DNA of 64,000 bases, from NCBI RefSeq assembly GCF_024362785.1, contig NZ_CP093301.1, forward strand, positions 744,001 to 808,000, written 5' to 3'. Each line of letters begins with the position of its first letter. Position 1 is the first letter of the stretch. Source of the DNA: Evansella sp. LMS18. Its GTDB lineage: Bacteria > Bacillota > Bacilli > Bacillales > Salisediminibacteriaceae. Both the position numbers and the translations under genes were made by a program. Of this stretch, positions 53,362-62,429 are shown piece by piece. A model generated the notes under the pieces. It was not told where the DNA came from. It did no database searches and was given only the letters and a program-made list of their open reading frames with translations.

Positions 53362-54387
53362 TTAGTCCGCTGACTGATAGTTTTCCCTTTTATTATTGCT
53401 GGATTCCTGTTCCTCTGTCCTGTTTTTATAGTAATCTATTTCAAGCTTATACAGCTGTCTCCGGACAGAATTCCAGTCCTCATTCGACATTGGTGTCTCC
53501 CTGAGTTCCCTCGTTATTTCATGCATTCTTTCCAGATCATCTTCAGTCTCTTCCTTATCTTTAATCCTGTTTTTGATCTTCCTGATTTCTTCTTCTTTTT
53601 CCCGAATAGGATCGTCCCATGTAAAATAAAGATGTTCCGGTTCAATCTCTTCCGATAAAACATGCTTTAGAAAATAGACTGCTTTTTTCGGGCCGACAAT
53701 GGATAAATCTGTCGCATGGAGAGTAATCGTGGCTCCGTCGTCATATCCCTCTACTTTTATATACTTCATTTTTTTATCAAATTTATTGTTAAAGATTCTT
53801 TCCATGACGTGAGTAAGAACCACAAATGTCCAGCGTGCCACTTTTTCTGTATCCTTCACTTCTGCCTTCAGATCATGACTCTCCAGAATATCCACTATTT
53901 CATCTAGCACATCCTCGTATTTACCTTCTCTTATCATAATGGCAAACTGCTCCTGGACATGCCTTTTCATATAATTTGGCATCTTAAGAATCGGGATTAC
54001 GATGATCAGTGCCATGGACAGCAAACCGAGAACGAGAGCATAAGGGAACCCCATTAATGTCTGCTTCACCCTGGAGTGATCCGGATGCCTGTTTTCCAGT
54101 TTTGTTGAAGTATAGCCGATAACCAGAGGGATAAGAATCCAGATAAGGACAGCAATTATTCTGATAATCATATCATCATCCGGGAGGAAGGGGATAAAGT
54201 ATTCCGCCAGATCCGGAAAGATAACTGATAAACTAATATAAATCCAGTATAAGGACAGGAGTCCCATAAAACTTATTTTTGAGTCGTCCTTTGACGGCAC
54301 CCGGCCGAAAAATGTAAGAGTTGCCATGCTGAACACTTTACTTAGCAATTTGGCTAATCCTGTTAATAACACTCTAATAATAGGCAT
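53362..54387 (-). CDS. Membrane protein of unknown function
   Basis: 341 residues with a basic N-terminus, three or four membrane segments in residues about 40-160, and a soluble, acidic C-terminal half with a coiled-coil-like REKEEEIRKIKNRIKDKEET stretch. A GTG is possible at 54396, but AAGGTG six bases before ATG 54387 sets the start. It follows the DedA-family gene with only 15 bases between them, so they are probably one transcript; the second half might contact other membrane proteins (inference). No family recognised. Confidence 0.72.
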   Translation of the reverse strand: MPIIRVLLTGLAKLLSKVFSMATLTFFGRVPSKDDSKISFMGLLSLYWIYISLSVIFPDLAEYFIPFLPDDDMIIRIIAVLIWILIPLVIGYTSTKLENRHPDHSRVKQTLMGFPYALVLGLLSMALIIVIPILKMPNYMKRHVQEQFAIMIREGKYEDVLDEIVDILESHDLKAEVKDTEKVARWTFVVLTHVMERIFNNKFDKKMKYIKVEGYDDGATITLHATDLSIVGPKKAVYFLKHVLSEEIEPEHLYFTWDDPIREKEEEIRKIKNRIKDKEETEDDLERMHEITRELRETPMSNEDWNSVRRQLYKLEIDYYKNRTEEQESSNNKRENYQSAD

Positions 54388-54402
54388 ACGTTTCACCTTA
54401 CT

Positions 54403-55008
54403 TTACGAAGATTTGCATGACTTGTTTGATTCCTTCGCAGCATCGTATTTTTTTCTCCTGTAGACTCTGAATAAAATGTAGCAAAAACCGCCGAGAACCA
54501 AAGCAGCAAATATGAATCCCTGAGTGTTTTGGAACCACTCTGCCATAGCCTCCACATTACCGAGAGTTCCTAGGTAGAACATTAAGACTGATAAAGGATA
54601 AAAGCCAATAAAAGTTAACATCATGAATTTTTTTACTGATATCTGGCAAAAGCCAGCAATATACGAAATATAACCCATTCCAATAAGACGGCCCAAAGCG
54701 ATCATCCAGTCACCGTACTTTTCGATTTTTTCCTGGGCGAATTTCACTTTTCTTTTCGGCAGCTTTTCTCTCAGCTTGTCTTCATATTTAATGCTGATCC
54801 AGAAGGGAATTAAACTGACTACCATATATGTCAGTGTCGTAAAAACTGAAAAATAGAGAATTTCCCACCAGCCAGGATCCAGAAGATATCCATAAGCCAG
54901 AACAAATAAAGCGGCTGGAAACGGGATTGAAGCCGCTTCGACTGCCACTCCTAGAATTAAGCCGAACCATCCTAATGCCTCAAGCACTTCAAAAATTAAT
55001 TCGAGCAT
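54403..55008 (-). CDS. DedA family membrane protein
   Basis: About 201 residues. DedA/VTT-type protein, some of which flip undecaprenyl phosphate or phospholipids. The GLILGVAVEAASIPFPAAL start, FAQEKIEKYGDWMIALGRLIGMGYIS and FCQISVKKFMMLTFIGFYP are the family blocks. Membrane segments are in the middle and C-terminal half; the tail is basic. In-frame ATG 55026 has no ribosome site, whereas AGGGGT lies seven bases before ATG 55008. It forms an operon with the membrane protein downstream. A lipid-carrier role would match the wall and flippase genes elsewhere (inference). Confidence 0.87.
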   Translation of the reverse strand: MLELIFEVLEALGWFGLILGVAVEAASIPFPAALFVLAYGYLLDPGWWEILYFSVFTTLTYMVVSLIPFWISIKYEDKLREKLPKRKVKFAQEKIEKYGDWMIALGRLIGMGYISYIAGFCQISVKKFMMLTFIGFYPLSVLMFYLGTLGNVEAMAEWFQNTQGFIFAALVLGGFCYILFRVYRRKKYDAAKESNKSCKSS

Positions 55009-55229
55009 CTTTTTTACCCCTGTCATCTTGTTGTTTGCTGATTACCATCACTAGCAGCCGGCCCCGGTAAGTTGTTTTCTCTTCGATTCCCTCTGCTTGC
55101 TTTCTTTAACCGTCTTTATTATGATGAAAAATCTTCCAGCAGCTAACCCTTGGAAGCTGGCCAGCTTATCGCAAGTGGAGACGCAGACAGAAGCAGGAAC
55201 AAAAGCACAAGCGCTTTGGTCACGAGCGA

Positions 55230-55290
55230 CACTCTTTACCTGCGACGAGTAATCGCAGGAGCACTCTTTACCTGGACCGAGTAATCGCAG
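55230..55290. repeat. Two-unit repeat with 32-bp period
   Basis: CACTCTTTACCTGCGACGAG (55230) and CACTCTTTACCTGGACCGAG (55262) begin copies 32 bp apart, each ending AGTAATCGCAG. More TCGC/CGAG-rich related sequence surrounds them, including an AGAAGCC/GGCTTCT hairpin near 55316. They lie in the 466-bp gap between dedA and the phosphodiesterase gene. Confidence 0.75.
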
Positions 55291-55425
55291 ATCCAAGCAC
55301 TGGAAGGACTTTGACAGAAGCCGCTCTTTGGCTTCTGAAATGTCCTGAAGTTACCTCGAGCTCGTAAGCGCTGGAGCTGGACGACTTATCCAACAAAATT
55401 AAACTTTTATAATTTCCTAAACAAC

Positions 55426-55462
55426 AAAAAAGCCTTACCTGCTTAAATAAGCAGACAAGACT
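55426..55462 (-). terminator. Terminator of the phosphodiesterase gene
   Basis: On the minus strand CTTGTCTGCTT pairs with AAGCAGGTAAG (two mismatches) around ATTT, followed by GCTTTTTT. It lies just after the stop codon. Confidence 0.85.
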
Positions 55463-55474
55463 CTCAATAACTTA

Positions 55475-56422
55475 TTATTCGTATTCTTCGAGAATTTCCA
55501 GCATCAGATCCGGACGGTCGGTGACAATTCCGTCAGCCCCGAGCTCAATCAGTTCTCTCATTGTTTCCTCATCATTAATCGTCCAGTAATAAACCTCCAT
55601 GCCACGGCGGTGCGCCCCTCTTATAATTTTATCATCCTTCAGGTTAAAAATGCTTTCCTCCGTAGGTATTTGCACGGCGTCAACTTTAGGACGGTAAAGC
55701 CCGTTGAGGAAGAATTTGTGCAAAACTACAAATCTTGTGATTTCGTCGACTCCGCCGCTCACTGCCGCCCTTCCGCCGGAGATTTCAGTCATCATATCAT
55801 TAATGCTCTGATTAAAAGAAGCGGCCAGCACCTGGTCTTCCATATTATATTCCACCATAAGCTCCCAAAGCCTCTCAGCCATAGGGCGGTGCAGCTCCTC
55901 ATCATTTGTTGCCTTTAATTCAATGTTAAATGCCATGTCAGGAAACTCCGAAAAAATGTCCTCCACTGTCGGTATCATAATCCCCTGCCCCCGGAAGCTG
56001 AATTCCCCGTGGAGATCCTGAAAATAATCAGCAGCGTCAAGTTCTCTTAACTCAGCAAGTGTCATGTCATTAACTCTGCCTGTCCCGTCAGTTGTTCTGT
56101 CCACCGTATTATCATGAATAGCCACAAGATACCCATCACTGGTCATATGTACATCAAATTCAATAACATCGACCCCCATCTCATCTGCCATCCTGAAAGC
56201 TTCCATCGTATTTGAAGGCGCAAGATGCTCCCCGCCCTGGTGCGCAATTACCAGCGGACGATTCTCTAAATCTGCAAAAAACGGTTTTACTGGCCGTTCA
56301 CTCACAGGAAACAGTAAAATTGTCACCCATCCTGCAAGCATCGCCAAAAATAAAATACCTGCCCAGCGAAGAAGACGCTGCTTTTTTGATCTGTTAGTGA
56401 CGGTCACTACTGATACTTTCAT
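55475..56422 (-). CDS. Glycerophosphodiester phosphodiesterase, membrane-anchored
   Basis: 315 residues. An N-terminal membrane anchor (residues about 19-39) precedes a GDPD TIM-barrel. The catalytic block LVIAHQGGEHLAPSNTMEAF includes the HxxG...E-N-T pattern, then VIEFDVHMTSDGYLVAIHD with the metal Asp/Glu and catalytic His, and NIELKATND. It splits glycerophosphodiesters to sn-glycerol 3-phosphate and an alcohol, perhaps on the outer surface. AAAGTGGGGACATCAG precedes the ATG. Not tied to a neighbour. Confidence 0.93.
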   Translation of the reverse strand: MKVSVVTVTNRSKKQRLLRWAGILFLAMLAGWVTILLFPVSERPVKPFFADLENRPLVIAHQGGEHLAPSNTMEAFRMADEMGVDVIEFDVHMTSDGYLVAIHDNTVDRTTDGTGRVNDMTLAELRELDAADYFQDLHGEFSFRGQGIMIPTVEDIFSEFPDMAFNIELKATNDEELHRPMAERLWELMVEYNMEDQVLAASFNQSINDMMTEISGGRAAVSGGVDEITRFVVLHKFFLNGLYRPKVDAVQIPTEESIFNLKDDKIIRGAHRRGMEVYYWTINDEETMRELIELGADGIVTDRPDLMLEILEEYE

Positions 56423-56535
56423 CTGATGTCCCCACTTTCTATTATGTCTCTGCTTATTATTTTAAAGGATAGGTGACGGAAGACACATCATTTTTTTATA
56501 AATAATTGGAAGCGGCGGGTACGCGAGACGCTCTT

Positions 56536-57219
56536 ACGTTACCTTTCTCTCAGTTTTTCATGGAGTTCGGGCATGATGGAGCCCCAGCGTTACCTTTCTC
56601 TCACTTTTTCACGGAGTTCGGCCATGATGGAGCCTCCTGCGATACCTTTCGCTCACTTTTTCATGGGGTTCGGGCATGATGGAGCCTCCTGCGTTACCTT
56701 TCTCTCACTTTTTCATGGGGTTCGGGCATGATGGACGCTCCAGCGTTACCTTTCTCTCACTTTTTCATGGGGTTCGGGCATGATGGACGCTCCAGCGTTA
56801 CCTTTCTCTCACTTTTTCACCGAGTTCGGGCATGATGGAGCCTCCTGCGTTACCTTTCTCTCACTTTTTCACGGAGTTCGGGCATGATGGAGCCTCCTGC
56901 GTTACCTTTCTCTCACTTTTTCATGGAGTTCGGGCATGATGGAGCCCCAGCGTTACCGCTTGCTTTGTTTTTTTCCCGAGCGGGCATGCGAGACGCTCTT
57001 GCGTTACCGCTTGCTTTGTTTTTTTCACCGAGCGGGCATGCGAGAACCTCTTGCGTTACCGCTTGCTTTGTTTTTTCCCCCAAGCGGGCATGCGAGAACC
57101 TCTTGCGTTACCGCTTGCTTTGTTTTTTCCCACGAGCGGGCATGCGAGAACCTCTTACGTTACCGCTTGCTTTGTTTTTTCCCCCGAGCGGTAACGCAAG
57201 CCCCCCTTGCGTTACCTCG
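56536..57219. repeat. Array D: about 13 tandem 51-52-bp units in two subtypes
   Basis: Unit starts (GCGTTACC and near variants) are at 56536, 56587, 56639, 56691, 56743, 56795, 56847, 56899, 56950, 57001, 57053, 57105, 57157 and 57209. Steps are 52 bp except three 51-bp ones. Units 1-8 (TTCGGGCATGATGGA...TCC) match array A; units 9-13 (AGCGGGCATGCGAGA...CTTGCG) have another sequence at the same length. The last unit contains a perfect palindrome, GGTAACGCAAG with CTTGCGTTACC. It lies between divergent genes. Nothing else was found at 56423-56535 or 57220-57380. Confidence 0.96.
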
Positions 57220-57406
57220 CTAATCTATATTCAACCTCTTCTCCCGTTCTTTTATTCTATGAATTCATTCTGAAATGCATGACAAGCTTTCAAACGTGTG
57301 ACAGATTTTTGACAACTGTGTGTTTTTACCCGGGTCATATGTTTGAAATAAACAGTCAGTGGTATTAGGGGAACGACTTCATTTATTTTGAAAGGGAGGT
57401 ATTTAT

Positions 57407-59056
57407 GTGTCCATGAAAAAAGGCGGATTTCACCACTACGGAGAAACTGGAAGACCGGTTGTCCAGGGTAAAAACGGAGCCGTTACTTCCCCCCATTATT
57501 TAGCGACACAGGCAGGAAAAGACATCCTGCAAAAAGGCGGGCATGCAGTAGAAGCTGCTATAGCATTGAATTCCGTTCTGTGTGTAGCCTATCCTCATAT
57601 GGCAGGGCTTGGCGGTGATCTATTCGCTTTAGTATGGGACAAGTCAGAAAAAGAAGTGAAGGCCGTGAACGGAAGCGGGCGCTCCGGGGAAAAAGCGACG
57701 AGAGATTTCTTTGCAGATAAAAATATGGACAGCATTCCACCAAGAGGGCCGCTTGCGGCAAACACCGTACCTGGTACTGTGGATGCCTGGTGGGAAATGC
57801 ACCAGCAGTACGGAAAATTGGAATGGGAGACATTATTCCAGGATGCTATTCACTATGCGGAAGAGGGTTTTCCTGTAAGTGAAAAATTCAGCAGATTCGT
57901 TCACGAAAAACAGGACCTGATTAAACAGTATCCAGAAACAGAAAAGGCCTTCTTTATTGAAGGACGCCCTGTAAAAACTGGTGAGCTTTTAGTTCAGCCG
58001 GATCTTGCATGGTCCTTCCGCCAGATTGCCAAATCAGGACGTGAAGCTTTTTACGAGGGAGAAATCGCTGAAAAGCTCATAAGTTCCCTTGAACAGCACG
58101 AAGGACTCCTTACGAAGAATGATCTGAAAAACCACGAGACAACATGGGAATCCCCTGCTACCACAACCTATAAAGGGTATGAAGTGCATGAATTAAAACC
58201 GAATACACAGGGTATTGCCACTTTAATGATGCTTAATATGCTTGAAAAACATGATTTACGGGAAATTGGTGATGGTACACCTGATTATTACCACCTTATG
58301 GCCGAGGCTGCAAAAATCACTTTCCGGTACAGGGACAAATGGGTAACAGATATGGATTTCAAAGATATCCCCCTCGATAAGCTTATTTCAAAAGAGCATG
58401 GAGAAAAAATGAACGAACATTTCTCCTGGGATTCTGTTTATTCACTGGATGACTTGGAAAACCTCCCGGATATTAAAGGAAACAGGGACACCACGTACAG
58501 CTGTGTGACTGACAGCGAAGGGAACAGCATCTCCCTTATCCAGAGTGTCTTCCATGAATTTGGTTCCGGTTTTATCGCTGAAGGAACAGGGTTTTTACTG
58601 CAAAACAGAGGTTCTTACTTCAGTCTCGATCCGGAACATCCAAATACACTTGAGCCGAATAAGCGCACTTTCCACACGATTATACCTGCGATGGCAACGA
58701 GAAACGGAAAGCCGTTCATGCTGTTTGGTTCTATGGGCGGGGAAGGCCAGCCGCAGACACAATGCGCGCTGTTTACAAGAGTCGTAGACTTCGGCTACAA
58801 CATCCAGCAGGCTATCGAGGCACCTCGCTGGCTCTACGGAAAGACATGGGGCGAAGACAGTTCTTCCCTTAAACTGGAAGGAAGAATTCCAGACAGAATC
58901 GCCCTGGAATTATCAGACCGTGGACATGAAATTGAACGGACAGAAAATTACTCACAGCAGATGGGTCATGCGCAAGGTATTGTCATTGACCAGGAAACTG
59001 GCGTATACAATGCCGGGGCTGACCCCCGCGGTGACGGGATTGCCCTGAGCTGGTAA
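57407..59056 (+). CDS. ggt: Gamma-glutamyltranspeptidase-like Ntn-hydrolase
   Basis: 549 residues without a signal peptide. The GGT fold: GGHAVEAAIALNSVL, HMAGLGGDLFALVWD, and the self-cleaving nucleophile block NRDTTYSCVTD, where Thr362 should become the N-terminal catalytic residue of the small subunit. FGSMGGEGQPQTQCALFTRVVDFG and HAQGIVID follow. Members hydrolyse gamma-glutamyl amides or cephalosporin side chains. The start is a GTG seven bases after GGGAGG; an ATG-TGT-CCA-TGA mini-frame begins three bases earlier. It is first in a group with two lactate permeases. Confidence 0.9.
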   Translation: MSMKKGGFHHYGETGRPVVQGKNGAVTSPHYLATQAGKDILQKGGHAVEAAIALNSVLCVAYPHMAGLGGDLFALVWDKSEKEVKAVNGSGRSGEKATRDFFADKNMDSIPPRGPLAANTVPGTVDAWWEMHQQYGKLEWETLFQDAIHYAEEGFPVSEKFSRFVHEKQDLIKQYPETEKAFFIEGRPVKTGELLVQPDLAWSFRQIAKSGREAFYEGEIAEKLISSLEQHEGLLTKNDLKNHETTWESPATTTYKGYEVHELKPNTQGIATLMMLNMLEKHDLREIGDGTPDYYHLMAEAAKITFRYRDKWVTDMDFKDIPLDKLISKEHGEKMNEHFSWDSVYSLDDLENLPDIKGNRDTTYSCVTDSEGNSISLIQSVFHEFGSGFIAEGTGFLLQNRGSYFSLDPEHPNTLEPNKRTFHTIIPAMATRNGKPFMLFGSMGGEGQPQTQCALFTRVVDFGYNIQQAIEAPRWLYGKTWGEDSSSLKLEGRIPDRIALELSDRGHEIERTENYSQQMGHAQGIVIDQETGVYNAGADPRGDGIALSW

Positions 59057-59105
59057 ACAGCTCGGGGCCCCGCCCTTTACTTAATGACTGAAAGAGAGGG
59101 ATAGT

Positions 59106-60731
59106 ATGGATAATAACTTACCAGTGGATCTCCTTCATTGGTCCCTGGCACTCTTACCTTTAGCTTTACTGCTTATAATGCTTGTTGTTTTAAAATGGTC
59201 CGGACCTGTTTCCGGCTGGATCGCCATGGGTGTGGCTGCCTTAATCGCATTTACTATGTACCAGGCCCCGCTGGATAACGTGGCAGTCGGATTCGGAAAA
59301 GGACTTTGGGAAGCATTCTTTATTCTGCTCGTTGTCTGGCCGGCATTGCTACTTTATCAGGTAACAAAAGAGGCTGGCGCTTTCACAGCAATCCGAGAAG
59401 GTTTGCAGGAACATACGAAAAACTACTTATTTCTTGTACTGGCATTTGGCTGGGTTTTCGCTTCCTTTTTACAAGGTATCGCAGGATTCGGTGCTCCAAT
59501 AGCAGTAGTAGCCCCGCTCCTGATTGGGATCGGCGTAAAGCCAGTCACGGCAGTTGTTATTCCGCTGATCGGGCATGCCTGGGCAAACATGTTCGGTACT
59601 CTTGCAGTGGGATGGATAGCTACTATTAATATCATTGAGATTGAGAACCAGGCATTAACCCTTACCCTCACAGGGATTATGTTATGGATTCCAAACATAG
59701 TTGCCGGTTTAATGATTTGCTGGCTTTTCGCTAAGTGGAAAGGTGTTAAGGAAGGATTTATTGCTGTAATTGTCATTTCTGTTATTCACGGTGGCGGGCA
59801 GCTTGCATTAGTGCAGGTAAACCCTACGTTAAGTAACTTTATTCCTGCAACACTCGCTATCGGTGCTCTGTTCCTCCTAGCAAGAATGGATAAATATAAA
59901 GAAAAAACAGAGCTCCAGAAAGATACGGATATTCTTGAAGAAGACGATCCGGATGAAGCAGCTGAGGAAGGAGAAGTTAAGACCTCCATCCATAAAGCCT
60001 TCATGCCTTACTATGTGCTCACTGTAATTTCGATTATTGCTCTTGGTATACCTGGTGTTACGAATATGCTTGAGCAAGTTGAGTGGGGGCCGCCGTTCCC
60101 TGCTGTAGAAACAGGCTATGGTCATGAAGTGGAAGCGGAAGAGGCTTATTCGCCAATTGAGCCGCTCACACATCCAGGACTCTACCTGCTCATTTCATCG
60201 ATATTCGCTTATTTCTGGTTCAAAAAAGTTGGACTGTATAAAGATGACAATGAAGTGAAAAGTAATATCTGGTCCGGCGTAAAAGACAATGCTGTCGGTG
60301 CTTCTCTAGCAATTTCCGGTTTCCTCACAATGACAGAAATCATGGGAAGCTCCGGGCAGACTACAGTGCTCGCTCTTGGAATTGGGGAAGTATCACCGCC
60401 TGTCGTTTACGTAGCCTTAGCAAACGGCATCGGGATTATCGGTGCATTTATGACGTCTTCAAACACCGCGTCTAACGTCCTGTTTGCGCCACTTCACCAT
60501 TCTGTTGCAGGATCCATGGATGGGCTCAGTGTGCCACATGTCATTGCAGCACAGTCAGTCGGCGGTGCCATTGGTAACTCCATCGCGCCAGCAAACGTCA
60601 TATTAGGAACAAGTACGGCAGGGATTAAAGGTAAGGATGCAGAGGTATTTAAACCGACACTCGTATTTACACTCATTTCCGGTATCCTTGTCTCCGCAGT
60701 TGCGGTTGTAATGTTCCTGATGCTTGGATAA
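59106..60731 (+). CDS. L-lactate permease (LctP family), copy 1
   Basis: 541 residues, about 12-13 membrane segments. Family blocks are VGFGKGLWEAFFILLVVWPALLLY, QGIAGFGAPIAVVAPLL, MTEIMGSSGQTTVLALGIG and SIAPANVILGTSTAGIKG, diagnostic for lactate/glycolate permeases (TC 2.A.14). It imports lactate with a cation. An acidic loop (near residue 280) carries EEDDPDEAAEEGE. GAGAGGGATAGT precedes the ATG. It follows ggt by 49 bases and precedes a close paralogue. Which hydroxy acid is used is not visible. Confidence 0.9.
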   Translation: MDNNLPVDLLHWSLALLPLALLLIMLVVLKWSGPVSGWIAMGVAALIAFTMYQAPLDNVAVGFGKGLWEAFFILLVVWPALLLYQVTKEAGAFTAIREGLQEHTKNYLFLVLAFGWVFASFLQGIAGFGAPIAVVAPLLIGIGVKPVTAVVIPLIGHAWANMFGTLAVGWIATINIIEIENQALTLTLTGIMLWIPNIVAGLMICWLFAKWKGVKEGFIAVIVISVIHGGGQLALVQVNPTLSNFIPATLAIGALFLLARMDKYKEKTELQKDTDILEEDDPDEAAEEGEVKTSIHKAFMPYYVLTVISIIALGIPGVTNMLEQVEWGPPFPAVETGYGHEVEAEEAYSPIEPLTHPGLYLLISSIFAYFWFKKVGLYKDDNEVKSNIWSGVKDNAVGASLAISGFLTMTEIMGSSGQTTVLALGIGEVSPPVVYVALANGIGIIGAFMTSSNTASNVLFAPLHHSVAGSMDGLSVPHVIAAQSVGGAIGNSIAPANVILGTSTAGIKGKDAEVFKPTLVFTLISGILVSAVAVVMFLMLG

Positions 60732-60760
60732 TTGAACTTAAACAGGCAAGGAGGTCTTAT

Positions 60761-62374
60761 ATGGAAAATTCGTTACCGGTAGATTTTCTTCACTGGTCAA
60801 TGGCGGTACTGCCATTGATTCTGCTCCTGGTCATGCTTGTGCTGCTGAAATGGTCCGCGCCTGTTTCCGGCTGGATTGGAATGGGGATAGCAACTGTCAT
60901 TGCTTTCACCCTTTTCCAGGCCCCAGTTGATAATCTCCTTGTCGGTTTCGGGAAAGGTCTCTGGGAAGCACTTTTCATCCTCCTGGTCGTATGGCCGGCC
61001 CTTTTGCTGTACCAGGTTACAAAAGAGTCAGGAGCTTTTACAGCCATTCGCGAGGGAATCCAGGAACATACGAGAAATTACCTGCTCCTGATCCTCGCCT
61101 TCGGCTGGGTTTTTGCATCTTTCCTACAGGGTATTGCCGGGTTCGGCGCACCTATCGCAGTAGTGGCCCCGTTGCTGGTGGGCATCGGGGTCAAACCAGT
61201 GATGGCCGTTGTCATCCCTTTAGTCGGACATGCATGGGCTAATGTTTTCGGTACTCTCGCGGTTGCCTGGATTGCTACCACGAATGTCGTCCAGATTGAA
61301 AATCAGGCACTTACCTTGTTTTATACTGGCGTCCTGCTCTGGCTGCCGAATATTATAGCCGGGCTGATGATTTGCTGGCTTTTTGCAAGATGGAAAGGGA
61401 TAAAAGAAGGCTTCATCGCTGTCATGATTATTTCAGTGATCCATGGAGGAGGCCAGCTTTTCCTCACACATATTAACCCAACATTGAGTGCCTTCGTACC
61501 GACTGTTATTGCTTTAGGAGCGTTATTCCTCCTCTCAAGATGGAAACGCTACAGTGAAAAAACAGAGCTTGAGAACGAAACGGAAATACTGGAGGAAGAC
61601 CATTCAAGCGATGTGGAAGAGCAGCCAAAGATCAATATGCACCAGGCGTTTATGCCTTATTATGTGCTTACGGTTCTGTCAATCGTAGCCCTTGGTATTC
61701 CGTGGGTGTCAAACGTTCTCGAACAGGTTGAATACGGCCCGCCGTTTCCTGCAGCAGAAACTGGTTACGGTTTTGAAGTTGAAAGCGAGGAGTCTTATTC
61801 ACCGATTGAACCATTGACCCACCCTGGATTATATTTATTTATTTCAGCTGTCTTCGCTTACTTCTGGTACAAAAGATTGAATATGTACGATAAAGACAGC
61901 CCGAAAGATATACGAGCAGGTATGAAAGAAAATGCTGTCGGGGCTTCCCTTGCCATTGCCGGATTTCTGACAATGACCGAAATAATGGGCAGCTCAGGAC
62001 AGACTACCGTAGTTGCCTTGGGAATTGCTGATGTGTCTCCGCCGGTGGCTTATATTGCCCTGGCAAATGTAATAGGAATTGTGGGGTCATTCATGACTTC
62101 TTCAAACACATCCTCGAACGTGCTGTTCGCGCCGCTCCATGATTCCGTGGCACAGTCCATGGACGGTCTGTCACAGGCAGGAGTTATTGCGGCCCAGTCA
62201 GCCGGAGGTGCAATCGGTAACTCCATATCACCATCGAACGTAGTGCTTGGCACAAGTACTGCAGGCATAAAAGGAAAGGACGCAGAAGTATTTAAACCGA
62301 CCCTTATATTTGTGCTCCTTTCAGGGATTGCGGTTTCCGGAGCTTCTGTGCTGTTCCACCTGATTGGATCTTAA
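60761..62374 (+). CDS. L-lactate permease (LctP family), copy 2
   Basis: 537 residues, very similar in every block to copy 1: VGFGKGLWEALFILLVVWPALLLY, QGIAGFGAPIAVVAPLL, MTEIMGSSGQTTVVALGIAD, SISPSNVVLGTSTAGIKG. The same EEDHSSDVEEQ-type acidic loop is present. AAGGAGGTCTTAT precedes the ATG. It is 29 bases after copy 1, so a tandem duplication produced the pair. Many Bacilli keep several LctP paralogues; two adjacent and co-transcribed copies suggest either dose or different specificity. Confidence 0.9.
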   Translation: MENSLPVDFLHWSMAVLPLILLLVMLVLLKWSAPVSGWIGMGIATVIAFTLFQAPVDNLLVGFGKGLWEALFILLVVWPALLLYQVTKESGAFTAIREGIQEHTRNYLLLILAFGWVFASFLQGIAGFGAPIAVVAPLLVGIGVKPVMAVVIPLVGHAWANVFGTLAVAWIATTNVVQIENQALTLFYTGVLLWLPNIIAGLMICWLFARWKGIKEGFIAVMIISVIHGGGQLFLTHINPTLSAFVPTVIALGALFLLSRWKRYSEKTELENETEILEEDHSSDVEEQPKINMHQAFMPYYVLTVLSIVALGIPWVSNVLEQVEYGPPFPAAETGYGFEVESEESYSPIEPLTHPGLYLFISAVFAYFWYKRLNMYDKDSPKDIRAGMKENAVGASLAIAGFLTMTEIMGSSGQTTVVALGIADVSPPVAYIALANVIGIVGSFMTSSNTSSNVLFAPLHDSVAQSMDGLSQAGVIAAQSAGGAIGNSISPSNVVLGTSTAGIKGKDAEVFKPTLIFVLLSGIAVSGASVLFHLIGS

Positions 62375-62383
62375 AAGCAAAAG

Positions 62384-62421
62384 AAAGCTCACTTGCTGTC
62401 ACCACAGCGAAGTGAGCTTTT
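62384..62421. terminator. Bidirectional terminator after the second permease
   Basis: AAAGCTCACTTGCTGT and ACAGC...AAGTGAGCTTT pair in two stems around CACC, followed by a T-rich run. It separates convergent genes. Confidence 0.92.
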
Positions 62422-62429
62422 AATTTGAT

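Noticed and set aside
2347-57219. CRISPR arrays
   Set aside because: The 52-bp units have no unique spacers between repeats; the whole unit repeats. No cas genes are in the window.
56884-57273. 129-codon frame over array D
   Set aside because: Same cause; frame follows the repeat and no ribosome site is present.
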